NCBI GenBank assembly: GCA_046330415.1
Contig: JAXLSW010000023.1
Span: 30,103-94,102 of the forward strand
Reading direction: 5' to 3'
Length of the DNA stretch: 64,000 nt
Source of the DNA: RHKX01 sp046330415
GTDB taxonomy: Bacteria > Actinomycetota > Thermoleophilia > Solirubrobacterales > 70-9
Numbering within the stretch: position 1 is the stretch's first letter; every line of letters begins with the position of its first letter. The position numbers and the translations under genes were made by a program. This document shows positions 27,067 to 35,653 of this stretch, piece after piece. Under the pieces are notes generated by a model that did not search any database, was not told the origin of the DNA, and saw nothing but the letters and a program-made list of their open reading frames with translations.

Positions 27067-28020
27067 TCAGCCGACGGCGCGGGTGATCCGGTCGCGCATC
27101 TCGCCGAGGCGCTCGATGAGCTCCGACGGCCCGTGCAGCTCGAACTCGTGGCCGAGCATCGCGATCCTCATCGCCAGCCAGTCGAGGTTGTCGTCGGAGG
27201 TGCGGTACTCGCAGGTCTCCTCGTCGATCGCGTCGACGCTTCCGAACAGCCATGGCTGGCCCTCGAGTTCGTCCGCCGCACACCGCACCGTCACCCGCGC
27301 CTCGTAGCGCTGGCGCCCCGCCGAGAGGTTGGCGGCGACGTAGTCGGCGTCGCCGACCTCGCCGGGTAGGTCGCGCTCGGCGCAGCGTCCGCCCGCGGCC
27401 GCCGGCCGCTCCACCCGGTCGAGCCTGAACGTGCGCCAGTCGGTGCGCTCGCAGTCCCAGGCGAGCAGGTACCAGCGGCGGCCGAAGTTTACGAGCGAGC
27501 GCGGCTCGACGATCCGGCGGCTCTCCGCGCCGTCACGGCCCGTGTAGGCGAAGCGCAGCCGCTCGCGATCGCGGCAGGCGGAGGCGACGACGCTCAGCAC
27601 CTGCGGGTCGACCAGTGGTCCGCCGGGGGAGGGGGAGGCCACCGTCCCGAGCGCCTGCACGCGGCGCCGCAGGTGCTTCGGCAGCACCTGCTCGAGCTTG
27701 ACCAGCGCCCTCACCGATGTCTCCTCGATCCCGGCCACGGAGGCGCCGGCGGCGGTTCTCAGCCCGACGGCGATCGCGATCGCCTCCTCATCGTCGAGGA
27801 GCAGGGGCGGCATCGCCGTCCCGGCCTCGAGCCGGTAGCCCCCGGCCGGGCCGCTCACCGACTGGATCGGGTAGCCGAGCTCGCGCAGGCGCTCGATGTC
27901 GCGGCGCACGGTCCTGCGCGAGACCTCGAGGCGGGTCTCGAGCTCGTCCCCAGGCCAATCGCGGCGGGCCTGCAGCATCGAGAGGAGGTTGAGGAGCCGG
28001 CTTGAGGTGGTCGCTGCCAT
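27067..28020 (-). CDS. WYL-domain transcriptional regulator (YafY/DeoR-like)
   Basis: 317 residues. The N-terminal HTH (about 5-60; 'RRDWPGDELETRLEVSRRTVRRDIERLRELGYPI') is followed by a WYL sensor domain (about 140-215; 'RRIVEPRSLVNFGRRWYLLAWDCERTDWRTFRLDRV') and a C-terminal WCX region to ~310. It is divergent from the DrrAB-type exporter (97 bases between starts), which is its likely target. WYL proteins sense nucleic-acid or small-molecule ligands; the ligand here is unknown. Start ATG 28020. Confidence 0.85.
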   Translation of the reverse strand: MAATTSSRLLNLLSMLQARRDWPGDELETRLEVSRRTVRRDIERLRELGYPIQSVSGPAGGYRLEAGTAMPPLLLDDEEAIAIAVGLRTAAGASVAGIEETSVRALVKLEQVLPKHLRRRVQALGTVASPSPGGPLVDPQVLSVVASACRDRERLRFAYTGRDGAESRRIVEPRSLVNFGRRWYLLAWDCERTDWRTFRLDRVERPAAAGGRCAERDLPGEVGDADYVAANLSAGRQRYEARVTVRCAADELEGQPWLFGSVDAIDEETCEYRTSDDNLDWLAMRIAMLGHEFELHGPSELIERLGEMRDRITRAVG

Positions 28021-28117
28021 CGACTCGAGGGTCGCACAAACTGAGGACAGGAACTGACCTCAATGCTACATAGGGTCCGCGACTCGAACGAGAAGCGGCA
28101 GCGAGCGAAGGAGAAGC

Positions 28118-29140
28118 GTGCAGGGAACAGCGGACGGCGGGGCGGCCATCGTGGTCGAGGGCCTCACCAAGCACTTCGGAGAGGTCAAGGCCCTCGACGG
28201 GATCGACCTCGTCGCCGAGCAGGGGACCGTGCTCGGCGTCCTGGGTCCGAACGGGGCCGGCAAGACGACCGCGGTTCGGGTGCTGACGACGCTGCTGAAG
28301 CCGGACGCCGGCAGCGCCCGCGTCCACGGCCTGGACGTCGTCTCCGACGCCGCGGAACTGCGCTCCAAGATCGGGCTCGCCGGCCAGTACGCGGCCGTGG
28401 ACGAGAACCTGACCGGGACGGAGAACCTCGTGATGGTCGGGCGCCTCTACGGCATGCCCCGCGCCGAGGCGAAGGAGCGCGCGGCCGCCCTGCTCGAGCG
28501 CTTCGCGCTGACCGACGCCGCCGACCGGATCGTCAAGACCTACTCGGGCGGCATGCGCCGCCGACTCGACCTCGCGGCCGCGCTCGTCGCCCAGCCGCCG
28601 GTGCTGTTCCTCGACGAGCCGACCACCGGCCTCGACCCGCGAAGCCGCATCGATCTCTGGGAGACGATCGAGGAGCTCGTCGACGAGGGCACCACGGTCC
28701 TGCTGACGACCCAGTACCTGGATGAGGCCGACCGCCTCGCCGACCGGATCGTCGTCATCGACCGCGGCAAGGTGATCGCCGAGGGCACCGCGCTCGAGCT
28801 CAAGGACCAGGTCGGCGGGCTCAAGGTCGAGGTTCACGTCTCGCGCAGCTCCGATCCCGCCGCGGCCGCGCAGGCGCTCGCGGAGATGTCGGGGGAGGAG
28901 CCGGAGGTCGAGGGTCACCTCGTCCGGATCAGGGTTCCCCGCGAGGACGGCACGATCATGGAGGCGGTCCGCCGCCTCGACGGCGCCGGCGTCAACGCCG
29001 ACGACGTCGCCGTCCGCGAGCCGACCCTCGACGACGTCTTCCTCGCGCTCACCGGCCACGAGGCCGAGTTCGCGAACGACGACGAGCACGACGACGGCGA
29101 CGGGCAAACCGGCTCCGACAGCGAGGGGGTGGCCTCGTGA
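28118..29140 (+). CDS. ABC exporter ATPase, DrrA (daunorubicin resistance) type
   Basis: 340 residues. Walker A GPNGAGKTT (43-51), signature 'YSGGMRRRLDLAAAL', Walker B 'PVLFLDEPTTGLDP' and the H-loop replaced by Gln ('TTQYLDEAD'), all as in the DrrA subfamily. It has the C-terminal DrrA extension (about 235-320) and an acidic low-complexity tail. It powers export of a hydrophobic compound or lipid with the permease encoded next. The GTG start follows GAAGGAG at good spacing. The stop overlaps the permease start (GTGA). Confidence 0.9.
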   Translation: MQGTADGGAAIVVEGLTKHFGEVKALDGIDLVAEQGTVLGVLGPNGAGKTTAVRVLTTLLKPDAGSARVHGLDVVSDAAELRSKIGLAGQYAAVDENLTGTENLVMVGRLYGMPRAEAKERAAALLERFALTDAADRIVKTYSGGMRRRLDLAAALVAQPPVLFLDEPTTGLDPRSRIDLWETIEELVDEGTTVLLTTQYLDEADRLADRIVVIDRGKVIAEGTALELKDQVGGLKVEVHVSRSSDPAAAAQALAEMSGEEPEVEGHLVRIRVPREDGTIMEAVRRLDGAGVNADDVAVREPTLDDVFLALTGHEAEFANDDEHDDGDGQTGSDSEGVAS

Positions 29141-29901
29141 GGCGCTTCGTCGACGACACCCTGGTCCTCGCCGAGCGCAACCTGCGCAGGCTCCCCCGGC
29201 AGCCCGACCTCGCGATCGGATTCACGATCCAGCCGGTGATGTTCGTGTTGCTCTTCGCCTACGTGTTCGGCGGAGCGATCGTCACCCCGGGCTTCGACTA
29301 CATCGAGTTCCTGATCCCCGGGATCATCGTCCAGAACGTCTGCTTCGGCGGGTTCGTGACCGCGCTCGGGCTCTCCGAGGACCTCGGCAAGGGGCTGATC
29401 GACCGCTTCCGCTCGCTGCCGACCTCACGCGCCTCGGTGCTCGCGGGCCGCTGCGTCGCCGACATCGTCACCAACTTGCTCGGGATCGTCGTGCTCACGA
29501 TCACCGGCCTGATCATCGGCTTCAGCTTCCTCACCGGAGCGGTCCAGGTCGTCGGCGGCGTCCTGCTGCTGCTCCTGTTCGGCTTCGCGTCCTCCTGGAT
29601 CTTCGCCGTGATCGGGATGTCGGTCTCCTCGCCCGAGGCGGCCAACGGGGTCGGGTTCACGATCATCTTCCCGATCACGTTCATCTCCTCGGCGTTCGTC
29701 CCGGTCGACACGATGCCCGACGCTTTGCAGTGGTTCGCCGACATCAACCCGGTGACGATCCTCGTCGACGCGATGCGGCACCTGTGGCTCGACACGCCGG
29801 CGGGCAACAACGTCTGGGGCTCGATCGTCTGGGCGTTCGTGCTGATCGCGATCTTCGCGCCGATCGCGGTGGCGAAGTACCGGCGGGCGGCTTCGAGCTA
29901 G
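29137..29901 (+). CDS. ABC-2 type permease, DrrB type
   Basis: 254 residues with six predicted helices. The N-terminal 'RNLRRLPRQPDLAIGFTIQPVMFVLLFAYVFGGAI' and the mid-protein 'EDLGKGLIDRFRSLPTSRASVLAGR' are the standard DrrB/ABC-2 motifs before helix 3. It forms the transmembrane half of the exporter with the upstream ATPase. The start overlaps the ATPase stop. A 57-bp nested-hairpin repeat begins 10 bases after its own stop and could end the transcript. Confidence 0.88.
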   Translation: MRRFVDDTLVLAERNLRRLPRQPDLAIGFTIQPVMFVLLFAYVFGGAIVTPGFDYIEFLIPGIIVQNVCFGGFVTALGLSEDLGKGLIDRFRSLPTSRASVLAGRCVADIVTNLLGIVVLTITGLIIGFSFLTGAVQVVGGVLLLLLFGFASSWIFAVIGMSVSSPEAANGVGFTIIFPITFISSAFVPVDTMPDALQWFADINPVTILVDAMRHLWLDTPAGNNVWGSIVWAFVLIAIFAPIAVAKYRRAASS

Positions 29902-29910
29902 CCGCGCTTC

Positions 29911-29967
29911 CTCTGCCGCGATCGAGATGCAAGTTCCGGGAGCATCTGTCCCGTTGGTTGCATCTCG
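29911..29967. repeat. 57-bp nested-hairpin repeat, copy A
   Basis: Outer arms CGAGATGCAA (29923-29932) and TTGCATCTCG (29958-29967) enclose inner arms CGGGA and TCCCG. A second copy at 61166-61222 matches at all but six positions. It is intergenic, directly downstream of drrB. No U-run follows. It could be a terminator, a REP-like element or a small structured RNA. Confidence 0.7.
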
Positions 29968-30049
29968 TTGCGCGATTCGGACGATTCGGGTGAGGCGCCG
30001 CAGTCCCGCTCCTCGGGCTCGCGGCTCGGCCCATTAGGTTGCAAGCCCC

Positions 30050-31219
30050 TTGTCCCGCTTCACCCGCCCTCAGACTCCAGACGGCCACTCGAGCGCATCG
30101 ACGCTCGAGCTCTTCTACGACCTCGTCTTCGTCTTCGCGGTCACGCAGGTCTCCCACGCCCTGCTGGAGCACCTCGACTGGACCACGGCGGGACAGCAGC
30201 TCATCGTCCTGATCGCCGTCTGGTGGTCGTGGAACTACACGACCTGGGTGACCAACGAGCTCGACACCGATGCCCCCGCGGTTCGGGGGATGGTCATCGC
30301 GGTGATGCTCGGCAGCCTGCTGATGGCGATCGCCATCCCCTACGCCTGGGGGGAGCGGGCGCTGCTGTTCGCGGGCGCCTACGTCGCCATCCAGGTGGGC
30401 CGCCACGCCTTCCTCGCGTTCGTCTGCGGCAGCAAGGGGAGCGACGTGCGGCTCCGTGCCAGCCACATCTTCGTCTGGTTCTGCTTCTCCGGCGTTTTCT
30501 GGATCGCCGGTGCGATCGCACCCGAGGGCACCCCCCGCACGGTGCTCTGGATCCTCGCGGTGCTCGTGGACCTCTCCGGTCCGTTTCTCGTTTTCCACAT
30601 CCCCGGGATGAAGCAGGTGACCGCCGACATCTGGAACGTCACCTCCGAGCACTTCGCCGAGCGCTTCCAGCTCTTCATCATCATCGCCCTCGGCGAGTCG
30701 ATCGTGATCACGGGCGCGACCACCGCCGAGCTCGCCCTCGACGCGAAGACGATGACCGCGTTCATCGTCGCCTTCCTCGGCTCCGCGGCCTTCTGGTGGC
30801 TCTACTTCAACCGCGGCGCCCAGCTCGCGGCCCGCCAGCTCGACCTCACCGACCGCCGCACCGAGCTCGCCCGGGACCTCTACACGTACATGCACATCGC
30901 CCTGGTCGCGGGGATCATCCTCTTCGCGATCGGCGACGAGATCGTGATCCTGCATCCCGATGAGCATCTCCACACCGCGGAGCTGATCGTCCTCGCGGCG
31001 GGGCCGGCGCTGTTTCTGACAACGCTCTCGCTGATGCGGCTGCGCGCAGCCGGGAGCCCGAACAAGCGGCGCCTGATCGCGGCGCTGACGATCGTCGCGA
31101 TCGTCGTGATCGGTCAGGACCTGCCGGCGCTGGCCCTGAGCTCGCTGATCCTCGGGGTCCTCGTCGTCGCGATCATCGTCGACGAGTACGTCTTCCGGCA
31201 CCGGCGCACAGGACCGTAG
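30050..31219 (+). CDS. low temperature requirement protein A (LtrA) family membrane protein
   Basis: 389 residues with ten or more helices. The family-defining N-terminus 'STLELFYDLVFVFAVTQVSHALL' and 'WWSWNYTTWVTNELDTD', and the later 'ERFQLFIIIALGESIVITGATT', mark the LtrA family of integral membrane proteins. Their function is unknown beyond a low-temperature growth phenotype in Listeria. The start is TTG at 30050; it lies about 150 bases from drrB. Convergent or operon relations are unclear. The 9-base gap to the next gene suggests co-transcription with the symporter. Confidence 0.88.
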   Translation: MSRFTRPQTPDGHSSASTLELFYDLVFVFAVTQVSHALLEHLDWTTAGQQLIVLIAVWWSWNYTTWVTNELDTDAPAVRGMVIAVMLGSLLMAIAIPYAWGERALLFAGAYVAIQVGRHAFLAFVCGSKGSDVRLRASHIFVWFCFSGVFWIAGAIAPEGTPRTVLWILAVLVDLSGPFLVFHIPGMKQVTADIWNVTSEHFAERFQLFIIIALGESIVITGATTAELALDAKTMTAFIVAFLGSAAFWWLYFNRGAQLAARQLDLTDRRTELARDLYTYMHIALVAGIILFAIGDEIVILHPDEHLHTAELIVLAAGPALFLTTLSLMRLRAAGSPNKRRLIAALTIVAIVVIGQDLPALALSSLILGVLVVAIIVDEYVFRHRRTGP

Positions 31220-31228
31220 GCTCGCCGC

Positions 31229-32107
31229 ATGGAGGACTCGGTTCTCGCGACCGTCGTGCTGCCGGCCGCGCTGGCCGTGATCATGCTCAGCCTCGGGCTG
31301 TCGCTGACGCCCGCGGACTTCAGGCGCGTCGCCACGCAGCCGCGCGGCATCGGGGTCGGGATCGCGAACCTGGCGCTGATCTCGCCCCTGCTGGCGCTCG
31401 CGATCGCCGAGCTCTACTCGCTCGAGCCGGCCTTCGCCGTCGGCCTCGTCCTCCTCGGGGCCTCGCCCGGCGGGACGATGGCCAACCTCCTCACCCACCT
31501 CGCCCGCGGCGACACCGCGCTCTCGATCTCGATGACCGCGATCTCGAGCCTCGCCGCGATCATCACGGTCCCGCTCTTCCTGCAGCTGGCGACGTCGCAC
31601 TTCGGCGCGACCGAGCTCGACCAGAGCGTCGACATGCTCGGCGTCGTCGTCCGCGTCCTGGTGATCACGGTGATCCCACTCGGGCTCGGGATGTGGCTCC
31701 GCGCCCGCCGGCCGGAGCGGGTCACGGAGGTGGAGGGGACCGTCAAGAAGGTCGCCTTCGGCGTCTTCCTCGCGGTCGTCGTCGGCGTGGTCATCGCCGA
31801 GTTCGACCGCGTCACCGAGCACCTCTGGGAGGTTGCGCCCGCGGTCGTCACGCTGAACGTGGCGGCGATGGCGATCTCCTTCGGCATCGCCCGCCTCGCC
31901 CGCCTCGACGACCGCCAGGCCACCGCGATCGCGATCGAGCTCGGCGTCCACAACTCCACGCTGGCGATCGCCGTCGGCGCCACGATCGCCTCGGTGCTGA
32001 CGATCCCTGCCGCCGTCTACGCCAGCTTCATGTTCGTCACCGCGGGCATCTTCGCCCGCCTCATGTACAAGCGCAACGCAGCGACGGCTAGTGTCGGGGT
32101 GGGATGA
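31229..32107 (+). CDS. bile acid:sodium symporter (BASS/SBF) family transporter
   Basis: 292 residues with nine to ten helices. The crossing-helix motif 'LLGASPGGTMANLLTHLARGDTALSISMTAISSLAAIITVPLFLQL' defines the BASS family. A second motif, 'AIELGVHNSTLAIAVGATI', lies in the other repeat. Substrates in bacteria include pantoate, small organic acids and sterols; nothing here fixes one. ATG 31229; the last four bases overlap the aminopeptidase start (ATGA), so the two are translationally coupled. Confidence 0.85.
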   Translation: MEDSVLATVVLPAALAVIMLSLGLSLTPADFRRVATQPRGIGVGIANLALISPLLALAIAELYSLEPAFAVGLVLLGASPGGTMANLLTHLARGDTALSISMTAISSLAAIITVPLFLQLATSHFGATELDQSVDMLGVVVRVLVITVIPLGLGMWLRARRPERVTEVEGTVKKVAFGVFLAVVVGVVIAEFDRVTEHLWEVAPAVVTLNVAAMAISFGIARLARLDDRQATAIAIELGVHNSTLAIAVGATIASVLTIPAAVYASFMFVTAGIFARLMYKRNAATASVGVG

Positions 32108-33063
32108 GCACCGCACCCGACATCGGACGGGCCGTCGAGAACGTGGTTCGCGACTGCATGGGCGTGCGCGAGGGCGAGAACGTGCTCGTCGTCGCCAACC
32201 CCGCGACCCTCGGCCTCGGCGAGCGCCTGCGCGGCGCCGCCGGCCGCGCCGGTGCCGACGCGGTCATGGCGCTGATGGCGGAGCGGATCTCGCACGCCGC
32301 CGAGCCGCCGCCGACTGTCGCCGCGGCGATGCTCGGGGCCGACGTCGTCCTCGCTCCGACCGTGCAGTCGCTCTCCCACACCGCCTCGCGCAAGGCCGCC
32401 TCGGAGGCGGGAGCGCGCATCGCCACCCTTCCGGGGGTCACCGAGGACCAGCTCGCGCGGCTCATGAGCGCCGACATGGACGAGCTCAAGCGCCGCGGCC
32501 ACGCGATCGCCGCCGTGCTCGACGCGGGCGATGAGGCGACGATCACCTGCGCCAACGGCTCCGACCTGCGGCTCAGCCTGCGTGGCCGCCGGGCCATCCC
32601 CGACGCCGGTGAGCTGACCGAGCCGGGGGCGTTCGGGAACCTCCCCTGCGGCGAGGGCTTCATCTCCCCCGACGACTCCGACTGCGAGGGGACGCTGGTC
32701 ATCGACGGGACGATCGCGACGGTCGGCATCCCGGCCGAGCCGGTGACGCTCACCGTCTCCGGCGGCAAGCTCGTCGACGCGACGGGGCCCGAGGGCGCCC
32801 GGCTGATGGAGCTGCTCAGCGCCCACGGCTCGGACGGCCTGACGATCGCCGAGCTCGGGATCGGCACCAACGAGCGCGCCGAGCTGACCGGCCAGATCAT
32901 CGAGGACGAGAAGCTCCTCGGCACGGCGCACGTCGCCTTCGGCGCCTCCGAGGCGATCGGCGGCCGCATCCAGGTGCCGGTCCACCTCGACTCGGTGGTC
33001 ATGAAGCCGGTGGTCGCGGTCGATGGCCAGGTCATCGTCCGGGACGGGGAGCTGCTGCTCTGA
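32104..33063 (+). CDS. M29-like aminopeptidase (leucyl aminopeptidase/AmpS-related)
   Basis: 319 residues. The sequence aligns by eye with the short form of family M29-like 'leucyl aminopeptidases': N-terminal Rossmann-like 'MGVREGENVLVVANP', mid 'GSDLRLSLRGRRAIPDAGELT', 'GNLPCGEGFISP' and C-terminal 'AELGIGTNERAELTGQIIEDEKLLGTAHVAFGASEAIGG', which carry the Glu/His/Asp metal ligands in family members. It is predicted to be a cytosolic cobalt/zinc metallopeptidase. Substrate is unknown. It is translationally coupled to the BASS transporter upstream and the formiminotransferase-like gene downstream, hinting at uptake and breakdown of an amino-acid derivative. Confidence 0.75.
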   Translation: MSTAPDIGRAVENVVRDCMGVREGENVLVVANPATLGLGERLRGAAGRAGADAVMALMAERISHAAEPPPTVAAAMLGADVVLAPTVQSLSHTASRKAASEAGARIATLPGVTEDQLARLMSADMDELKRRGHAIAAVLDAGDEATITCANGSDLRLSLRGRRAIPDAGELTEPGAFGNLPCGEGFISPDDSDCEGTLVIDGTIATVGIPAEPVTLTVSGGKLVDATGPEGARLMELLSAHGSDGLTIAELGIGTNERAELTGQIIEDEKLLGTAHVAFGASEAIGGRIQVPVHLDSVVMKPVVAVDGQVIVRDGELLL

Positions 33064-33980
33064 GCCCGTTCTCCCGCGCAATCCTGCTCGCCGTACCGAA
33101 CGTATCCGAGGCAGCCGATCCCGAGGCGCTCGGCCGGATCGAGGTGGGCCTCGACGCCGATCCCGTGACCCTGCTCGACGAGCATTCCGACCCGGTCCAC
33201 AACCGCACCGTCTTCACGCTGGCCGGGCGCGACGCCGCGCTCGTGCGCGCGCTCCGCGGGCTCGCTGCGCGGTCGATCGACGCCATCGACATCACCCGCC
33301 AGCGCGGTGCCCACCCGCGCATCGGCGCCATCGACGTCTGCCCGATCGTCTGGCCGACCCCCGACCTGCGCGAGCACGCCCACGAGGTCGCGCTCGCCGC
33401 CGCCGAGCAGCTCGCCTCGATCGGGCTGCCGGTGTTCCTCTACGGCGAGCTCGCGACCTCGCCCGAGCGCACCGAGCGCGCCTACTTCCGCCGCGGCGGC
33501 CACGTGGAGCTGGCGCAGCGGATGGAGTCCGGTGAGCTCGAGCCCGACTTCGGACCGGGTTGGCCGCACCCGACCGGAGGCGGGGTCCTCGTGACCGCGC
33601 GGGCTCCGCTCGCAGCGTTCAACGTCGAGCTCGCCTCCGGGGCGAGTCTCGAGGCGGCCGAGTCGATCGCCGCGCGGTTGCGCGAGTCGGGAGGCGGACT
33701 CGAGGGAGTGCGGGCGATCGCCGTGAAGCTGAACGCGAACCGGATGCAGATCTCGACCAACGTGCACGACCCGGTGGCCGTCCCGCTGGCCGAGGTCGTC
33801 GAACGGATCCGCGAGCTCGCCGCGACCGAGGGGACCGAGCCCGCCCGGGCCGAGCTCGTCGGCCTGGTTCCAGCCGCCGCCCTCGAGGGCTATCCCGACG
33901 ATGTCCCGATCATCGGGCCCGACCCCCATGAGCGCACGGTCGAGTCGCGGCTCGCCGGGCTCGAGAGCGCCGTCGGCTGA
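33060..33980 (+). CDS. glutamate formiminotransferase-like protein, probable CTG start
   Basis: 306 residues if started at CTG 33060. The N-terminal family motif 'AVPNVSE' and 'LLDEHSDPVHNRTVFTLAG', then 'HPRIGAIDVCPIVW' and 'FLYGELATSPER', identify the FTCD N-terminal transferase fold (formimino-THF from formiminoglutamate in histidine breakdown). No cyclodeaminase domain is attached. The first ATG/GTG/TTG in frame (33144) would delete the conserved N-terminal strand. No such codon occurs upstream, while CTG 33060 lies 8 bases after GGGGAG and overlaps the upstream TGA. Catalytic His and Arg positions look retained ('NRTV', 'GAHPRIGAIDV'). Confidence 0.8.
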   Translation: MSPFSRAILLAVPNVSEAADPEALGRIEVGLDADPVTLLDEHSDPVHNRTVFTLAGRDAALVRALRGLAARSIDAIDITRQRGAHPRIGAIDVCPIVWPTPDLREHAHEVALAAAEQLASIGLPVFLYGELATSPERTERAYFRRGGHVELAQRMESGELEPDFGPGWPHPTGGGVLVTARAPLAAFNVELASGASLEAAESIAARLRESGGGLEGVRAIAVKLNANRMQISTNVHDPVAVPLAEVVERIRELAATEGTEPARAELVGLVPAAALEGYPDDVPIIGPDPHERTVESRLAGLESAVG

Positions 33981-34051
33981 ACGAGGCCGCCGTCCCGCCG
34001 AGGGCTAGGATCCTCGCCGTTGGTTCTCAACGATCCGAGGGGTGATGTGGG

Positions 34052-34555
34052 ATGAGGTCAAGGAGCGTCACGGGCGCGCAACGCGTCCTGGGGGCGGCAC
34101 TGATCGCAGCTGCGTTCGCGGTCGCGCTGAGCGCCGGCGGTGCCGACGGAGCGAAGTCCAAGCCGCCGAAGACGGGCATCTACGGGGCGATGCCGACGAA
34201 GCCCGAGGAGGCCAGCTACAAGCCGGGGGCCTGGGTCGTCGTCAAGGACGGAGGCAAGCTGAAGATGGTCCGCTATCCCGAGTACTCAGCGATCTTCTTC
34301 CCGGAGCGCACGGATGGGTGCAACCCCTACACATTGGGGCTCCCCGACGAGTCGGTGCCGGTCTCCAAGTCGGGGCGGTTCCACGTCAAGGAGGAGATCC
34401 CGATCGGGGGGACCGACGACGCGCTCTCAGTCGACTGGAAGGGCCGCTGGACGACGCCGTCCAAGGTCAAGGGGACCGTGAAACTCGGACTGGGGAAGTG
34501 CCACGAGACCGTCCCGTGGACGGGCAAGCGCTCGGGCCCGGTCCCATCCGGCTGA
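34052..34555 (+). CDS. secreted protein of unknown function
   Basis: 167 residues, not recognised. The Ala-rich signal sequence (about 10-33) is followed by a small basic beta-rich domain with two cysteines ('TDGCNPYT' and 'GKCHETV') that could form a disulfide. No catalytic motif. Start ATG 34052, weak ribosome-binding site (GAGGGGTGATGTGG). Confidence 0.55.
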   Translation: MRSRSVTGAQRVLGAALIAAAFAVALSAGGADGAKSKPPKTGIYGAMPTKPEEASYKPGAWVVVKDGGKLKMVRYPEYSAIFFPERTDGCNPYTLGLPDESVPVSKSGRFHVKEEIPIGGTDDALSVDWKGRWTTPSKVKGTVKLGLGKCHETVPWTGKRSGPVPSG

Positions 34556-34583
34556 GCACGCGGTGATCTAGTCTCCCGGCCTC

Positions 34584-34997
34584 ATGCCGGGCAACCAGAA
34601 GCCACGCCGCCGCAAGCATCGGGGCACCCAGACGGGGAGCATCACCCGCGCGCAGCGCTCGCGCCCGCGCAACCGCCAGGAGGCGATGGCGCAGGCCCGA
34701 AGCCGCCGGTCCGGGGGAGGCGGCAAGAAGGGTCAGCCCGTCGACCGCCGCGACATCCCGCCGACCTGGCGCGGCGCGATCTTCCGGGGCGTCATCTTCG
34801 CGGCACTGCTGATCCCGGTCTCGCTGCTCTTCGGCCAGCCGCTCGGCGGCGCGATCGTGCTCAGCCTCGTCGCCGCGGTCTTCTACGTGCCGCTCGGCTT
34901 CTACACGGAGTCGTTCTTCTACCGCCGCCGCCAGCAGAAGCTCGCCGCCGAGCGCGCCAAGGCCCAGGCGGAGAAGCAGAAGGCGAAGGGGAGCTAG
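34584..34997 (+). CDS. small basic membrane protein, unknown
   Basis: 137 residues. The Arg/Lys-rich cytosolic N-terminus (1-65), two hydrophobic helices (about 70-88 and 91-108) and a Lys/Ala-rich coiled C-terminus (112-137) suggest a two-pass membrane protein that binds acidic lipid or nucleic acid. The family is not recognised. It lies 6 bases upstream of the MBL hydrolase and is likely co-transcribed with it and hisS-aspS. Confidence 0.6.
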   Translation: MPGNQKPRRRKHRGTQTGSITRAQRSRPRNRQEAMAQARSRRSGGGGKKGQPVDRRDIPPTWRGAIFRGVIFAALLIPVSLLFGQPLGGAIVLSLVAAVFYVPLGFYTESFFYRRRQQKLAAERAKAQAEKQKAKGS

Positions 34998-35003
34998 GCG
35001 GCG

Positions 35004-35642
35004 ATGGACGTCCGCGCGTTCACGGTCGGCCCGGTCGCGGAGAACACCTACATCTTCCGCCGCGACGGCTCCGACGAGGCGCTGATCATCGATCCCGGCG
35101 AGGAGGCTCCGCTTCTGCTCGGCGCGATCGAGAAGCTCGGCCTCGACCTGAAGGCGATCCTCCTCACCCACACGCACTTCGACCACGTCGGCGCGGTCGC
35201 GCCCGTGGCCCGCGAGACCGGCGCTCCCGTCTACTGCCCCGAGCTCGAGGTACCGGTGCTCGCCGACATCATGAGCTTCGTCCCCTGGCCCGGCTTCGGC
35301 CCCTATGAGAGCTGGGAGGCCGAGGAGACGGTCAAGGGCGGCGAGAAGCTCGAGCTCGCGGGCTTCGAGATCGACGTCCTCTTCACGCCCGGCCACAGCC
35401 CCGGCCACGTCACCTACGTCATCCCCGACGAGGGGGCGATGTTCAGCGGCGACGTCCTCTTCCAGGGATCGGTGGGGCGCGTCGACCTTCCCGGAGGCGA
35501 CTGGGAGACGCTCGCCGACAGCCTGCGCATGCTCGTCGAAGGGCATCCACCGGAGACGAGGGTCTACCCGGGCCACATGGGGATCACGACGCTGGGCGCC
35601 GAGCGGGAGGGCAATCCCTTCCTCGCCGGCCTGAAGAGCTGA
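35004..35642 (+). CDS. MBL-fold hydrolase, glyoxalase II-like
   Basis: 212 residues. The zinc motif His-x-His-x-Asp-His is 'THTHFDH'. 'GHSPGHVTYV' supplies the next ligand, 'FSGDVLF' the bridging Asp and 'VYPGHMG' the last His. The short length lacks the C-terminal substrate domain of true glyoxalase II, as in the common YcbL type. It is predicted to hydrolyse thioesters such as S-lactoylglutathione or mycothiol analogues. It is often found beside hisS in actinobacteria, as here (11 bases). Confidence 0.88.
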   Translation: MDVRAFTVGPVAENTYIFRRDGSDEALIIDPGEEAPLLLGAIEKLGLDLKAILLTHTHFDHVGAVAPVARETGAPVYCPELEVPVLADIMSFVPWPGFGPYESWEAEETVKGGEKLELAGFEIDVLFTPGHSPGHVTYVIPDEGAMFSGDVLFQGSVGRVDLPGGDWETLADSLRMLVEGHPPETRVYPGHMGITTLGAEREGNPFLAGLKS

Positions 35643-35653
35643 GCGCCGGGCGC

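Noticed and set aside
29744..32116. 790-codon minus-strand open frame
   Set aside because: Antisense to drrB, LtrA and the BASS transporter; Asp/Glu/Arg/His low complexity typical of shadow frames, and it crosses the 57-bp repeat.
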